DNA of 64,000 nt from Plotosus lineatus. Taxonomy: Eukaryota; Chordata; Actinopteri; Siluriformes; Plotosidae. The translations under genes and the position numbers were made by a program. The notes beneath the pieces are model-generated. The model was not told the origin of the DNA. It ran no database searches and worked only from the letters and a program-made list of their open reading frames with translations. Location of the stretch: contig CM045735.1 in the NCBI GenBank assembly GCA_024760905.1, forward strand, positions 30,654,749 through 30,718,748. Reading direction: 5' to 3'. Below are positions 47,398-58,885 of the stretch, one piece after another; the first letter of the stretch is position 1; each line of letters opens with the position of its first letter.

Positions 47398-47802
47398 GCC
47401 GCGTTTTGCCCATATTCAGCGGTGCACGCCACATTTATTAAACATTTACTGAATTAAACAACTTAAAAAATGAAAAATAAGCTGCAATGAGCACTCTCGA
47501 AACTCATGAACCAACAGTACATCTCTCCTTTACGTGTGTGACAAACAAGCATTATAGGTACAGTACTATGGAGATTGAGCTCCCTCCTGGCAAATGGGAA
47601 GCCAATGGGAGGCCAGCAGGGCAGGTGGGATGTTGGGAGACAGCCAATGAAAGAGCAACTCGCGCATTGTTTGAATGGCTCGTTTTAATGTTTGAATGGC
47701 GCGTTTGGATATGGAAGACTGTGTGACATTTCAAAGGTGATCCAGATCAAATTCAGGACCCAGGATCTTTTTAAAGGATTCTTTAACATTGAGCAGGGGT
47801 CG

Positions 47803-48105
47803 GTGGTGTAGTGGTTAGGGTACTGCGCTCATGATCGGGAGGTTGTGAATTGAAATTCCACTGAGACCCTCATTGTGCTAAGACCCCAGGTCAAAATCTC
47901 AACCACAACTGTACGTCTGTTCACCCAGCAGTATAAATGGGTACCAATAAAAATATACTGGGAAGGTAACCTCTGATGGACTAGTGTCCCATCCAGGAGG
48001 AGTTGTGCCCCTAGTCGCTTCACGCTACAGAATCCGGGAATAAGCACCGGTCCGATGAGCCACTAGGCTCGGGTATAAAAAGCCAAACAAACTTTACCTT
48101 TTTAC
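47803..48105 (+). mobile_element. SINE-C, full length
   Basis: Head GGTCGGTGGTGTAGTGGTTA, GATCGGGAGGTTGTGAATTG and the body shared with 44147-44442, in opposite orientation to that copy. Confidence 0.8.
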
Positions 48106-48194
48106 CTAGGGGTCGGCAACCTTTGCCATTGAAAGACCCATTTGGACTCGTTTTCCACATTAAAGAAAACACTGGGAGCCACAAATCCTTTTTT

Positions 48195-48511
48195 GACATT
48201 TAAAATCAAATCTTCTTCTTTTCCTTTCAACTGTTCCCTTCAGGGGTTGCCACAGCGAATCATCTGCCTCCATCTCACCCTATCCTCTGCATCTTCTTCT
48301 CTTACACCAACTGCCTTCATTTCCTCCTTCACCACATCCATGTGGTCCCTGTCCATCTCTTTAGTCTTCCTCTAGGTCTCTAGTTCCAACCTCAGCATCC
48401 TACTACCAATATACTCACTATCCCTCCTCTGTACATGTCCAAACCATCTCAATCTAGCCTCTCTGACTTTGTCTCCAAAACGTCTTACATGTGCGACATT
48501 TAAAATCAAAT
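48195..48511 (-). mobile_element. RTE LINE, 5'-truncated, with 17-bp target duplication
   Basis: The 3'-terminal 283 bp (48212-48494) of the RTE family seen at 25156-28304 lies on the minus strand: (CTT)n, GGGGTTGCCACAGCGAATCA, and antisense of the C-terminal GRRMLRLEL region. It is bounded by perfect GACATTTAAAATCAAAT copies (48195-48211 and 48495-48511). This is typical LINE 5' truncation and is recent, judging from the intact duplication. Confidence 0.95.
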
Positions 48512-48593
48512 AACACTGCATATAATGTTTTCCCCTTTTCCCTTCACGTTAATATAAAACAACAAAAATATTTAGATTAAAAAAAAAAAAATC

Positions 48594-48648
48594 GCCAGCC
48601 TCCCCGTGACCCTGATTAGGATTAAATGGTTCAGAAAATGAATGAATG
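48594..48648 (+). mobile_element. SINE tail fragment
   Basis: CCAGCCTCCCCGTGACCCTG to GAATGAATG, the GAAT-type tail only. Confidence 0.6.
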
Positions 48649-48879
48649 TGTTCAAGTCCTTGTATTTTTATAAAGAAAAAGAATATCTGTCCCACAAAGC
48701 ATGGGACAGGGTGCGGCCAGATGTATTAACAGGCTGGGTAGTAGGGTGGAGTGAAAAATATAGTTTTTCACAATCAATTCAGAATAGTGAAGAAATCACT
48801 ATTTCTTCACTATCACTTCACTATTCTGAAGAAAAGACGTAAAAATACCAGTTGTAAACATATGCAAAATATTAAAAAT

Positions 48880-49435
48880 CTGTAAAAAATTTCTAGGTTC
48901 TCCCAACTCACTCAAAATAAGGTATGTCGAGTCAATTTTGAGAGCACACAAGCACGCGAATGCCGCCAAAGGGAATAACTCTAACTGGAATCTGAAAACC
49001 TGCTGCTGTTCATGATGACTGACGATCAACCACACATTCGTGAACTCGCCCTCCGCCAAATTCTGAAGGCAGGAGACCAGCCAAAAAAGGAAGGGCGTTC
49101 GAGAGTTCAGAATGCCACCGATTAACTTTGACTGCACAGACTATACCACAGTGATTGACTGGTCGATGATGCAAGTGACTGAGCCACCTGTCACAATGAG
49201 TATCAGCGACGATGACCTCCGAGAATTCATACGGGAACCAACTACGCCCGTCGTCACATTCGACAGATACCCATGCCACACACAGGCTGTGGAGAAGTAC
49301 ATCAAGGTGGTGGCTGAGGTATCACAGTCTGTTGTATGTGGCAACAATCGACGACACGGCTTCATCCGTACAAGACTGGAGTCGAGGGCAAAAATGCGAG
49401 TTTTTGAGACAAAACGAGACTTCAATATTTGAGTC
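48880..49435 (+). pseudogene. Transposon-associated protein remnant, family unknown
   Basis: From 49112 a frame of 106 residues reads MPPINFDCTDYTTVIDW, VTEPPVTMSISDDDL, FDRYPCHTQAVEKYIKVV, and GNNRRHGFIRTRLESRAKM. Upstream, in another frame (about 49010-49070), it reads MTDDQPHIRELALRQILKAG, which I take as the same protein broken by a frameshift. I recall PCHTQAVE/KVVTEAS-type proteins as repeated, transposon-like sequences in arthropods and fish but cannot name the family. The copy is broken. Confidence 0.5.
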
Positions 49436-50335
49436 ATATCGACTCATCTGAATGTGTGGTTTTTTGAGACAATATATGTTAAAATGCCAAACTGTCTAAA
49501 ATGTGTTTTTGATAATATAGAAGCAAATTGGATCACTATCTCAGAATTAAACATTTTCAGTAAAAATGCCCAAATATGGTCATTGTCATCGCTCTTGGGG
49601 GAGCCTAAGATATCAACTTATCAAGATGAATTTTTAAAATCTTTTAGAAGACACCTCTGAACCACACCCAGTCTTTTATTTTTTCACTGGGAGGAGAGTT
49701 ATTTAATTTGGAGATTGCTGTGTATAAATAAATCTCATTCACCGTCTCTTACTTCAGCTGTGATTTCTGTTCCTGCATTACAAACCCCGGCGGTGGAAAA
49801 ATCTCTCTCTCTCTCTTGCCGTGCTGCTGATGGTGAGAACATTCCTTGCCATAAGCACAAGAATTTGGAAATCCACCAACACAGCAGATCAAAAACACTG
49901 AGACTCTCAATGTAGCTGATTAATCACGTCCACAAAATCACCCCGCCCACACCAAATAAATATCCGCCCACACCCATGACTGTTAATTTTCATCTATGTA
50001 AATTTCAACCTTAAAAGAACATTTTTGAAAGGGTACCCACTGGGTATCTGTGGGTACCTGACCATTGCAGGACTCTGCCTTAGGCAGATTCTCCCATCAT
50101 TCAGGTGAAAGCTGGTTTAACTACCCCTGAAAGCAAAGAGAGTTGTAAAATGAATGAAAACCCAAGAAAGAGAACTCTCTGCTCTGCTGATTCACATCAG
50201 AAATGTGAATTTAATGTTTAATTGTTATTATAAGCATTTATAGCATTGAATATAAATATTTATTTATTTATTTATTTATTTTTACTACATTAGGATTGAA
50301 ATGAAAAAATAAACCCTAAAAAGACTTAAGCCATG

Positions 50336-50336
<1 letters not shown>

Positions 50337-50428
<92 letters not shown>

Positions 50429-50432
50429 CGCG
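50337..50432. repeat. (TG)n microsatellite
   Basis: Long TG run with TATG interruption, ending in CGCGCAC. Confidence 0.95.
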
Positions 50433-52740
50433 CACGTGCACTCTATGAAATTAAGCCACATTTGCATGAAAATTGGTGCTCTCAACAAAGTGTATCCAAC
50501 TCTGCTATGCAAAACACTTCCCTTGGTATAAGAGGGTTTGATTTGCTTTACGCCACATAATCTAAGCAGATTTTTCTTTTAAAGATAACAGGCTAGAAAC
50601 AATAAATTGAAATCCCTGATGTCTGCTTCTCTACGGATGCCACAGGACAACACAAACTGCAACATTTTCTGCTCTATACTTTCCACTTGAACAATAAGCC
50701 ATCCATAAAGACTTTGCACTGAAATGTGTGCCAAACAGAAAACATAAAATCAGTCGGTGTCTGGACCCATTATTAAAAAATATATGCTGATACATTATTA
50801 TGAATACATCACTGTGAAACAGGAACATGTTATTTAATATTACTGTGACAATTCGAATTAACAGTGCAGTGTGGTACATTGGTGCACTAGGTGTTTACTC
50901 AACGGTATTACACTACATAATACAGACACACAAGCCACTCTATTAGTGACAACTATTCATGCAATCATCCAAACAACCAACCATGTAGCAGCAATGCAAT
51001 GCATATAGAGTAAATCATGTTAATAGTCAAGAGCTGTATGTCACCTGATGTTAGTGGATGAATCAAGATTTCTGCTGCTGCACAGAAGGGGCAGGATTTT
51101 GCATCAACAGCACGAGTTTAGTTTGTGTGACTATTTGAGGTCGGTGGAGGTAGTGTAATGGTGTGGGGAACGTTTTTATGGCATACATTGAGAATTATGA
51201 GCACTGCTGACTGTATACAGCTCTTTATCTTTATCTTTTCTTCATGTCATACTAATACACCATGTGCCAATACGCACACACATGTATTCTCTAACTGGTT
51301 TCACTAATGCAATGATTAATTCAGTATACCTCAGTAGGTTCTCCAATCACCTGATCCAGTAGTGCAAAATTAGGATAAGGTTAAAACAGCTTCAATGCAT
51401 AACCCATTGCTATAGACCAGGGAAAAAAAACAAAAACTACAGCTTTTCTGCAGCTCTACAGAAGCCTCTAATGGCTAAACTTGTCCCACCTTCAGTGAAG
51501 TCCTTAGCTTCATTACCAGTAGCTGTGTTTGAGTAAAAAAAAAAGAACAGTTGTCATTTAGTAACACTGCTTCACAGTATACACTCTTAGGCACGCCCCT
51601 CACATGACATACCATACACACGCGATATCACATCATTACTTACAAAAGACAATACATTTGCCTGTGCATACACATTCTCTGCCCCAGAGTACCATATGGT
51701 GTGTGTTTGATGTAGTACAACACCGCAGACGTTTAGATCATTTAGAGTTGGGACTCTGCGGTCTAGTCATGTGGAAATCACTGCATTGCACACTTTCAAA
51801 CTTTCGCTGCTCACAACACACCTGCTTGTGCTCACACTGGGCTGGTGATCATTAGCTGCTGAATTGGAGCAGGTGCTCTGGGAGCAAGAACAGCTGAAAT
51901 CTGTGCAGTGCAGAGGGCCAGAGGACTGTAACTGAGAATGCCTGCTTTAGACCTTGGGGGGAAGTGAGAGGATGATTTATGGGTATAGAGTCCTTCATCC
52001 ACTCCCTCACTCGCTCAATCGCTCACTCAAATATTCATTCATCTAGTGTGTCTCAAATAATAAGCCGTATTTTAGCTCAGCCTTTTGTACTTCTACCAGG
52101 TACAGTGGGTGTGCTAGTAGAGGTGGTAGTCATGGTAACCATTGTCATAGTGTTTACCATGGTAACCTCCTTTGTATCACTTGTGATATTGACAGCTCAG
52201 CAATATGTTGCTTTATTTTATTAAAAACTGCAAATCAATATCAAAGCATCAAGATCTGTGAACCTTGTGGAACTTTTTCAGTTTTGCAATTGGTTTATCT
52301 CATAAGTTGTGATGTCAAACATGACTATATCCCACAGGAACCCTTTCCTCAGCTGTGTGTTTGTTTTGTGTGTGATGTGTTTCCAGAGCTGAGGGCGTGC
52401 CCTCTGGGACACTCCTTCTGTTTCACCCCTCGGGATTGACCCCAGCCTCCCGTCCCTTCCACCCTTCCATTCTCTCTTTCCTATTCTACACACAATTGTC
52501 ACACCATAGCCGCCTGTCTTTTAATCCTGTATCACCCTTTTCTTACTCTTGAACTATTAGTCTAGTCTATGCTCTTGAGCTGCTGCTGTTAAAATACAGG
52601 AAATAGATGGGCCATTAAAAATAGTCTTGAGAAAAGAAAAAAAAAAAACGGTGGGGGAAGTTGACCAACAAACAAAAGAGTGAAAGTTTAGGCAGAGATG
52701 GAAAGAATGAGATGGAGGAATGATGTTCTCTTTTACTTAC

Positions 52741-52770
52741 TGGAACCAGAGGAAGTACCAGCCTGAGCAC
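52741..52770 (-). CDS. ntng2: Netrin-G2-like 30-nt microexon completing LE1
   Basis: On the minus strand TTTCCTCTTAG|GT opens a 30-nt exon closed by TTCCA|GTAAGTA, a perfect consensus donor. Its first two bases complete the T|GT codon for the eighth cysteine of LE1. It then encodes AQAGTSSGS and leaves one A, which with AC from LE2 gives Asn. The resulting C-AQAGTSSGS-N-CEC linker resembles the short Ala/Gly/Ser linker of netrin-G2. Without it, LE1 joined directly to LE2 would change that cysteine to Tyr. The exon therefore looks constitutive, with optional cassettes added downstream of it. Confidence 0.88.
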
Positions 52771-52850
52771 CTAAGAGGAAATACACACAGAGATGTTTAG
52801 CAAATTAACACCACAACACTATGATTATTTATTCAGGATAGCACGCATTC

Positions 52851-52854
<4 letters not shown>

Positions 52855-52912
<58 letters not shown>
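52855..52912. repeat. (TG)n microsatellite
   Basis: About 28 TG units. Confidence 0.95.
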
Positions 52913-52914
<2 letters not shown>

Positions 52915-53003
52915 CACTGTGAATTTAGCCACCCAGCCAGCAGTCTTGGTTTTGCTATGAACTGATAGATCTGTGCAACTTAGTAATAGGCACTGCAGCT
53001 CAT

Positions 53004-53004
<1 letters not shown>

Positions 53005-53071
<67 letters not shown>
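53005..53071. repeat. (TG)n microsatellite
   Basis: TG run with one GAG interruption. Confidence 0.95.
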
Positions 53072-53623
53072 GTGCACTATCTCCCTTAACAGACATAATG
53101 CAAAATTTGCTCCATTTTTCAAAACACTTCCTTCTTTTCCCTTCATTTTCCATGTCTCCTCTTCATCTAAAAGCCTCAGAAAATGATTTTACTTTACTCA
53201 TATATTATATATTTTTTAACTCATAAAATTAAGTTAATGTCATGTTTTCATGTGAAATGAATGTTAATTTATTCAAAACTGTATGGAAAGACTTTGTGCA
53301 ACAGCATTTCTCAGATAGAAAAACAATGGCCAACAAGAACTACATTACCCATCAGTTGCAGGACAGAACATGACCTACACTCCTGGGCAAAAGAAAAATA
53401 AGCCAAACCCCACACTGAAAAAAGAAAAAGCTTTTACAGAGCTAACAATAAATAGTAATATATTTTTTTAAATTAGCAGGCATGAAAATGAACACTCATG
53501 GGGCATGTACCACTATTTGCTTTTGCATTGTCACAGCTCACTGCACTAAATTTCACATCAAACATTTAAAACTATTCATGACTTTATTTCTACATACAAG
53601 TGAATTTACACTTGTGAATTTAT

Positions 53624-54873
53624 ACATGGGAGACCCAAAAAACGGGAGTTTTGCTATCGATAGATCAGTGGAACGTGCAACAGCGTGTGTTAGCCATAAA
53701 AATGTTTTATAAAAATAGTGATAGTTTGACAGCTGAGCAGAGGGAGTGCCGATGTTTTTACAAGTTAGGACGTCACGGTGCTATTCCATCAAAACATGCG
53801 ATAAAATGTTGGATTAATAACTTTGAAGAAACTGGATCAGCCCTAAATAAGTTACCAACAGGACGACCAAGAAGTGCTCGTACTACACAGAACACTGATG
53901 TTGTACACGAGTCTGTCTTATGGAATCCACGGCGTTCAATTCGTAAGCAAGCAGCTGCGGTTGGAATGTCCCGGGAGAGTGTTCGCGGAATTCTGACTTT
54001 AGATTTGAAATGTCATCCATACAAACTGCAGATAGTGCAACAACTGAGGGAAAACAATTACCAGCTACGATTAGAATTCTGTCAACAAATGATAAACATA
54101 AACAATGATGATGAATTTCTAAGCAAGTTCTGGATGTCCGATGAGGTCCGTTTTCATCTCACAGGTTACGTGAATAAGAAAAACTACCGTTACTGGGCAG
54201 ACACAAATCCGAATGAAGTTCATGAGCGCCCTTTACACAAGGTGACAGTATGGTGTGCTGTTTCATTACATGCAATCATCGGACCTTATTTTTAAAAATG
54301 AACAGGGGATCTCAGTCACTGTCACTGCGACTCATTATGTGGAGATGTTACAATCCTTTGTTACACCTGAATTGAACAATTTTCCACACGTTCAAGAAAC
54401 CTGGTTTCAACAAGATGAAGTGACATCACACACTGCATGCCAATCATTGGCGGTTGTGCGAGAATTGTTCGGTAACTGTATGATCTCAAGATTCGGTAAT
54501 GTTCCCTGACCTCCTAGATCGCCAGATTTGTCTGTTTGTGATTTTTTTTCTTATGCGGCTATCTCAAGAGTAAAGTTTGCATGACTCGACCACGAACTCT
54601 GGTTGAGTTAAAACAAGGAATTCAGGATGAAATTCACAGTATCTCAGCTGAGACGTAGTGGTCAATGAGAAATCTCAACAGCAGATTTTAAGAATGCATT
54701 CGTACAGGAGGACGCCATCTACAGGAAGTAATTTTTAAAAAATGAAAATTCCATCAATGTTTCTTGAATGGCAGGTTTTAAAGTTTCAATTACTATGAAT
54801 AGAATATTTTTCTTACATCACTCTTGGTTTTATTGGATGGTTAAAAAGTTCCCTTTTTTGTGCCACCCTGTAT
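53624..54873 (+). mobile_element. Mariner-superfamily transposon, DD41D spacing, degenerate
   Basis: About 1.25 kb with imperfect inverted ends (left CATGGGAGACCCAAAAAACG, right end in reverse CAGGGTGGCACAAAAAAGGG) and TA next to both. The transposase starts near 53651. An N-terminal helix-turn-helix region holds GAIPSKHAIKCWINNFEETG and TGRPRSAR; then SVRGILTLDLKCHPYKLQ; first catalytic Asp in WMSDEVRFHLTGYVNKKNYRYW; second in FQQDEVTSHTA; third in RSPDLSVCDFF. There are 41 residues between the second and third Asp. A frameshift near 54290 and a TGA at 54507-54509 (where Trp is expected) inactivate it. DD41D elements are known mainly from arthropods. Confidence 0.85.
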
Positions 54874-54972
54874 ATAAGAGTGATTTATAAATTTTGGTGA
54901 GCAATATTTTCCTGAAATATCTTCCAGCTTTTTTTTTCCACTTAAAGAATTCCACTTAAAATGAAGTCCTTC

Positions 54973-55350
54973 TTGGCGGCATGGCAGCATATTGGTTAGC
55001 ATGTAGGCCTTACAGTAAGGGTTCAGATCCTAGGCCTGGGCATTTGAGTGGTGTTTACATGTTCTACCTGTGCTTGTGTGCATTTTCTCTAGGTACTCCA
55101 GTTTCATACCATATTCCAAAGACATGCACATGGCACACAACCATTCACATCTAAACTTGCACCTAGTGGCAATCTAAAAAAGGACAGCGAGCCTAATGTG
55201 CATGTGTTTGGACTGTGGTAGGAAACTAAAGTACCAGGAGAAACGGGGAGAACATCACAAACTCCACACAGAATCGGTTGACCCTAAGACTCGAACCCAG
55301 AACCTTCTTGCTGTGAGGCGGACGTGCAATACACTATGCCACCATACTGA
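54973..55350. mobile_element. Head-to-head SINE-B pair
   Basis: A plus-oriented copy (GGCGGCATGGCAGCATATTG head, 54973-55140) meets a minus-oriented copy whose head ends in AATACACTATGCCACCATAC. The tRNA-like heads face outward, giving an inverted, partly palindromic unit. Confidence 0.7.
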
Positions 55351-55453
55351 TGTACTAAACATAAATACTGTATAGCAAATATAATGTACAAAACTAGTTT
55401 CATTCGGCATGAAAGTGAATATTTTGAGATCTGCGCGAGTTTCTTTTACTCAC

Positions 55454-55626
55454 ATATGTTTGGTGTGCCGATCGGAGTGGGCAGGTATGAGCCTGCTTTC
55501 CAGATTTTGGCTTTGTAGCCTTTTCTGCAATGCTGGCAGTCCTGACCTGTGGTGTTGTGCTCACATACACACTGCAGATTCCCATCCACCAACACACACT
55601 GTGATGCGTGCAGGTTACATTTACAC
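55454..55626 (-). CDS. ntng2: Netrin-G2-like, laminin-EGF 1 exon
   Basis: A 173-nt exon. The acceptor CTCTCCCTGCAG|G has one base completing an AG|G arginine codon (phase 2), and the donor ACATAT|GTGAGTAA is phase 1. It encodes [33 protein letters not shown] and [14 protein letters not shown], the netrin-G LE1 with cysteines 1-7. The eighth cysteine codon is split (T|GT) and depends on the next exon. NLHA, CEHNTTG and GSYLP are family hallmarks. LE1 directly follows the laminin N-terminal domain, which binds the NGL postsynaptic partners; that domain's exons are upstream, outside this window. A pyrimidine-rich acceptor (TCTCTCTCC) supports the start. Confidence 0.96.
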
Positions 55627-55799
55627 CTGCAGGGAGAGAGACAGTGAGAAAACGCAGACATGAGTACCACGTATGCGCAATACATTTTCATACCTAGTGT
55701 GTGTGTGTCCGGAATACACTGCTGTCTTTACACACACATTATTACACAGCGAGATCCTTTCTGCCAACTTTAAATGGTTCCCTAAAACTGTCTCTCTCA

Positions 55800-55895
55800 C
55801 CCACACACACACATACACACAAACACACACACACTCACTCTCACTCACTCACTCACACACACACACACACACACTCACTCACTCACTCTCACTCA

Positions 55896-55934
<39 letters not shown>
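55800..55934. repeat. (AC)n/(ACTC)n microsatellite
   Basis: AC and CTCA tracts alternate. Confidence 0.95.
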
Positions 55935-55935
<1 letters not shown>

Positions 55936-56068
55936 AACAAGGGCAGAAAGGTTAAGTGTGTGATCTGGCAGCAATGATTTAATTTGGGAAACCTATAAAT
56001 ACATAAATATTTTCAAAATCACTGAATCCCAACTGATGGAATTCTGAAATACACATGATGTGTGCACG

Positions 56069-56069
56069 C

Positions 56070-56117
<48 letters not shown>

Positions 56118-56150
56118 AAGAGAGGGAGAGAGAGAGAGAGAAAGAGAAAG
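56069..56150. repeat. (TG)n(AG)n microsatellite
   Basis: TG run followed by GAGAGA. Confidence 0.95.
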
Positions 56151-56265
56151 TGCTCAGGTGTGAAGTTAGAAATCGGTTATGCTATATAAAAAAATAAGGC
56201 TACATGTAAGTTCAAAGGGGTGTGATATCAAATGAGTCTTTTTCACCTGCTCAATAGAGATAGAG

Positions 56266-56280
56266 AGTGTGTGTGTGTGT

Positions 56281-56355
<75 letters not shown>
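56266..56355. repeat. (TG)n microsatellite
   Basis: About 43 TG units with one TATG. Confidence 0.95.
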
Positions 56356-56356
<1 letters not shown>

Positions 56357-56772
56357 GGTCGTCTGATACATTCTGGTTAGTTCTGTAAGAGTGAACACTA
56401 ATCTATTCTCATCAAATATTCACACAGTAATCCTGCACCTCTGCCTTAGCTTCCACCTTCTGTTTCCTGCTGTCCAGCTGTCTGTCTGTACAACTGATAT
56501 AAGACAATTGTTGTATTTCTGGAGGATATTTCAGAACTGTAATCAAGTGATGATCTTTGATCTCTGCTTGAATTTGTGTTGTCTGTTTTCTAATAATAGC
56601 TTCTGTCTGTGGGAAATGTTGGAGTGTGCTCTGTTGGTCACTCTGGAGGCGACTCTGTAGGGCACTTCCCTGAGGGAAGCGCTTGGCTCCTGCTGTTATT
56701 AGAACACAAGCTTGATTGGGCACAGAGGGCAGCTGGGTCAGCAAAACCAACGATGACCATCTGGCATGTGCT

Positions 56773-56776
<4 letters not shown>

Positions 56777-56817
<41 letters not shown>

Positions 56818-56889
56818 TATTATCATCTCTTTAACCTTTCACTAAAGCACACACATACACACACATACATTTTTCTTATCCCCTCACAC

Positions 56890-56939
<50 letters not shown>

Positions 56940-57012
56940 ATCATCTCTTTACCCTTTCACTACAACACACACGTACAGACACATGCATTTATCTTCTTAT
57001 CCCCCCCCCCAC
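56777..57012. repeat. Duplicated (AC)n-containing segment
   Basis: Two AC runs are each followed by the same unit, ATTATTATCATCTCTTTA-CCTTTCACTA then ATTT-TCTTATCCCC (56815-56885 and 56935-57006). This is a local tandem duplication of about 120 bp. Confidence 0.85.
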
Positions 57013-57419
57013 ACATTTAATATATTTCATCATCTGCACACACGAATGTCTACTCACTACAAAACTGAGTACACTGTGAATAGATGACCTCGATAATGCC
57101 TGTTCAGAATTAATTAGTTTTATTTATTCACAGAAATTGATGTTTTTATTCAATAATAAAAAACACGACAAAATAAACCATAGCAAAATCAGAATTCCTC
57201 CTCTTCACTCCTCTTCAGTTGTTTGAGTTATTTTGAAGTTGGTCCATGAGTGGTTTATTCAGCCTTGTGTAACAGACAAGGTTTTGCTTTAGTAGTCAGG
57301 TGTGGATTTAGAGCTTAGTGCTGAACAAAGGGCTGAATGTTTGCTTTGGGCACAATATGTTTTAAAGGTAGTTTAGAATTCTAAGGCCAGTTATGGCTTT
57401 ACTCACTAAACTCACCAAC

Positions 57420-57820
57420 TTATTCAGTAACGCTCTCACTCATTTACTCATTCACTCATTTACGCAACTCACTCGCTTATTTACTAACAGCTCACTCATC
57501 TACTCACGTACTCACATAAACCTTTGACCCACTCAAATCATTCCCCCACTAACTCACTCACTTACTCAACTCATTCACAAACTCAACTCACTCTCAAATC
57601 TTTGACTCACTCACTCAAATCATTCATTCACTTACTCGACTCTCACCCATTCACAATTTTAATTCCTCACTCGCTTATTCATTCACTCATTTGCTCATTT
57701 AACCTCTCACTCACTCAGTCACTTACTCACTCACTTCACTCACTCACTTACTGAAATCATGAACTCACATAATTCACTCATTCACTCCCTCCCTGACTCA
57801 TTCCCTAACTCACTTATACA
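57420..57820. repeat. Degenerate (ACTC)n/(TTCA)n tract
   Basis: Some 400 bases of CACTCACT, CATTCACT and TTACTCAA words without a fixed period. This is a decayed tetranucleotide repeat. Confidence 0.85.
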
Positions 57821-58183
57821 CCACATTTGGTTCAGCAGCATATAAACACCACTGCCCATCCTGCCACAAAAGTTCTAATCATTAGTTATTATTGTCTATA
57901 AAGTAAATATTTTGCTATTTTCTACAATGCTTCTGCTTTTTGTTAATCCTTGAGAATACATTGACTTTTGCCAGATCATGTTAAATTGCCAAATAAAACT
58001 GTATGTTGAAGAAAGAGACAATTAGTTATTTTTAATGTGAGACAGAAAACCCCTCCAATCCCAGAGGATTTGGAGCAGCTGGAGACTATTCATAATTTCC
58101 CTCTCTGGCATTTCTTTTTCCTTCTACCCTTCTATAGGCTCTCACATCTTGTATTTAGCACAGCACTGATGATCTGACTAATT

Positions 58184-58184
<1 letters not shown>

Positions 58185-58232
<48 letters not shown>

Positions 58233-58282
58233 CAATTTATGCATTATTTGACTCATACTCTCTCTCTCTCTCTCTCCTTCTC
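58185..58282. repeat. (AC)n and (CT)n microsatellites
   Basis: AC run (58185-58230) and a TC run (58256-58282). Confidence 0.95.
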
Positions 58283-58739
58283 TTTCTCATGTTTAGTGAT
58301 TTAATACAGTGCTTCCTTCTAGATGTAGAGGAGAATGTAAAGATTGCAGGGGACATAACACTAGACAATTCACTATGTACAGTATACAGTGCCCCAAGGC
58401 AATGTCCCCCCCCCCAATCTTTAAAAGGAATGGAACCTGATGCAGTCTTCTGTTCTCGAAGCCCATCGGCCACACGGTTCAACGTGTTGTTGCTCCTGAG
58501 ATGTTTTTCTGCTCATAACAGCTGTAAAAAGTAATTATTATTTCTGCCAAGGAGGTCATGTCTTACCCACGGTTGTATATTTATTTGTTTTTAAGATTGA
58601 GTCTCTATTAGGTTTTAGAGATGAGCCAGATAAAATTGTGGATCCTGGAAGTCTAACAGTCCTTTAACGTTGCAAGAGAGAATATTTTTTCTACATGCTA
58701 TTTTACAGCAGGTCCAATAGTGTGTTGTGCGCTTTCTCA

Positions 58740-58885
58740 CTCACATCCCTACAAGGGCTGCAGGCAGGCTGTGCCTATCTTGGCCATCACGGAGCAGTTC
58801 ACTAGTCCGTCACAGGACCAACACACACAAACATTCACACTCACATCCAGTGGCAGTTTTGGGTATTGGGGATGTGGGTGAGCAC
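58740..58885 (-). mobile_element. SINE-B-like fragment
   Basis: AGGACCAACACACACAAACA and ACTCACATCCAGTGGCAG resemble the SINE-B middle on the minus strand. Diverged. Confidence 0.5.

Larger units (their letters stand above)
46575..47705. mobile_element. Composite nonautonomous DNA element, partial copy
   Basis: The left part (CCTTCTTACGAAAATAATCT, GGAACCTGGAGTTTTTGTAA, TGTGATTTGTTCCAAGGC, CCCTTTAAAAATGATAAA) matches 23115-23255. The right part (GAAGCCAATGGGAGGCCAGC, GCCAATGAAAGAGCAACTCG, TTTGAATGGCGCG) matches 23870-24000. No right terminal repeat remains. The middle (46855-47440) is foreign: it holds duplicated words, a mib1 fragment and a hairpin. Confidence 0.7.
32434..52740 (-). other. 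ntng2 intron at the variable linker (microexon to LE2)
   Basis: A 20.3-kb phase-1 intron at the site where netrin-G transcripts carry a variable 'unknown domain'. It holds the giant open exon 35983-40515 and two smaller candidates (41652-41753, 35734-35808), plus SINE, MITE, RTE and microsatellite insertions. Stretches 41860-44140, 44450-46560 and 49450-52740 are otherwise without recognisable genes or elements apart from a possible TE fragment near 51040-51230. Confidence 0.8.
52771..55453 (-). other. ntng2 intron (LE1 to microexon)
   Basis: A 2.7-kb phase-1 intron carrying two (TG)n tracts, the DD41D transposon and a SINE pair. Confidence 0.85.

Noticed and set aside
51060..51095. 33-nt phase-1 symmetric open stretch with a good acceptor (CCCCTTCTGTGCAG) on the minus strand
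   Set aside because: It lies in sequence resembling a transposon (AGTGTAATGGTGTGGGGAAC nearby), and such short open stretches are expected by chance.
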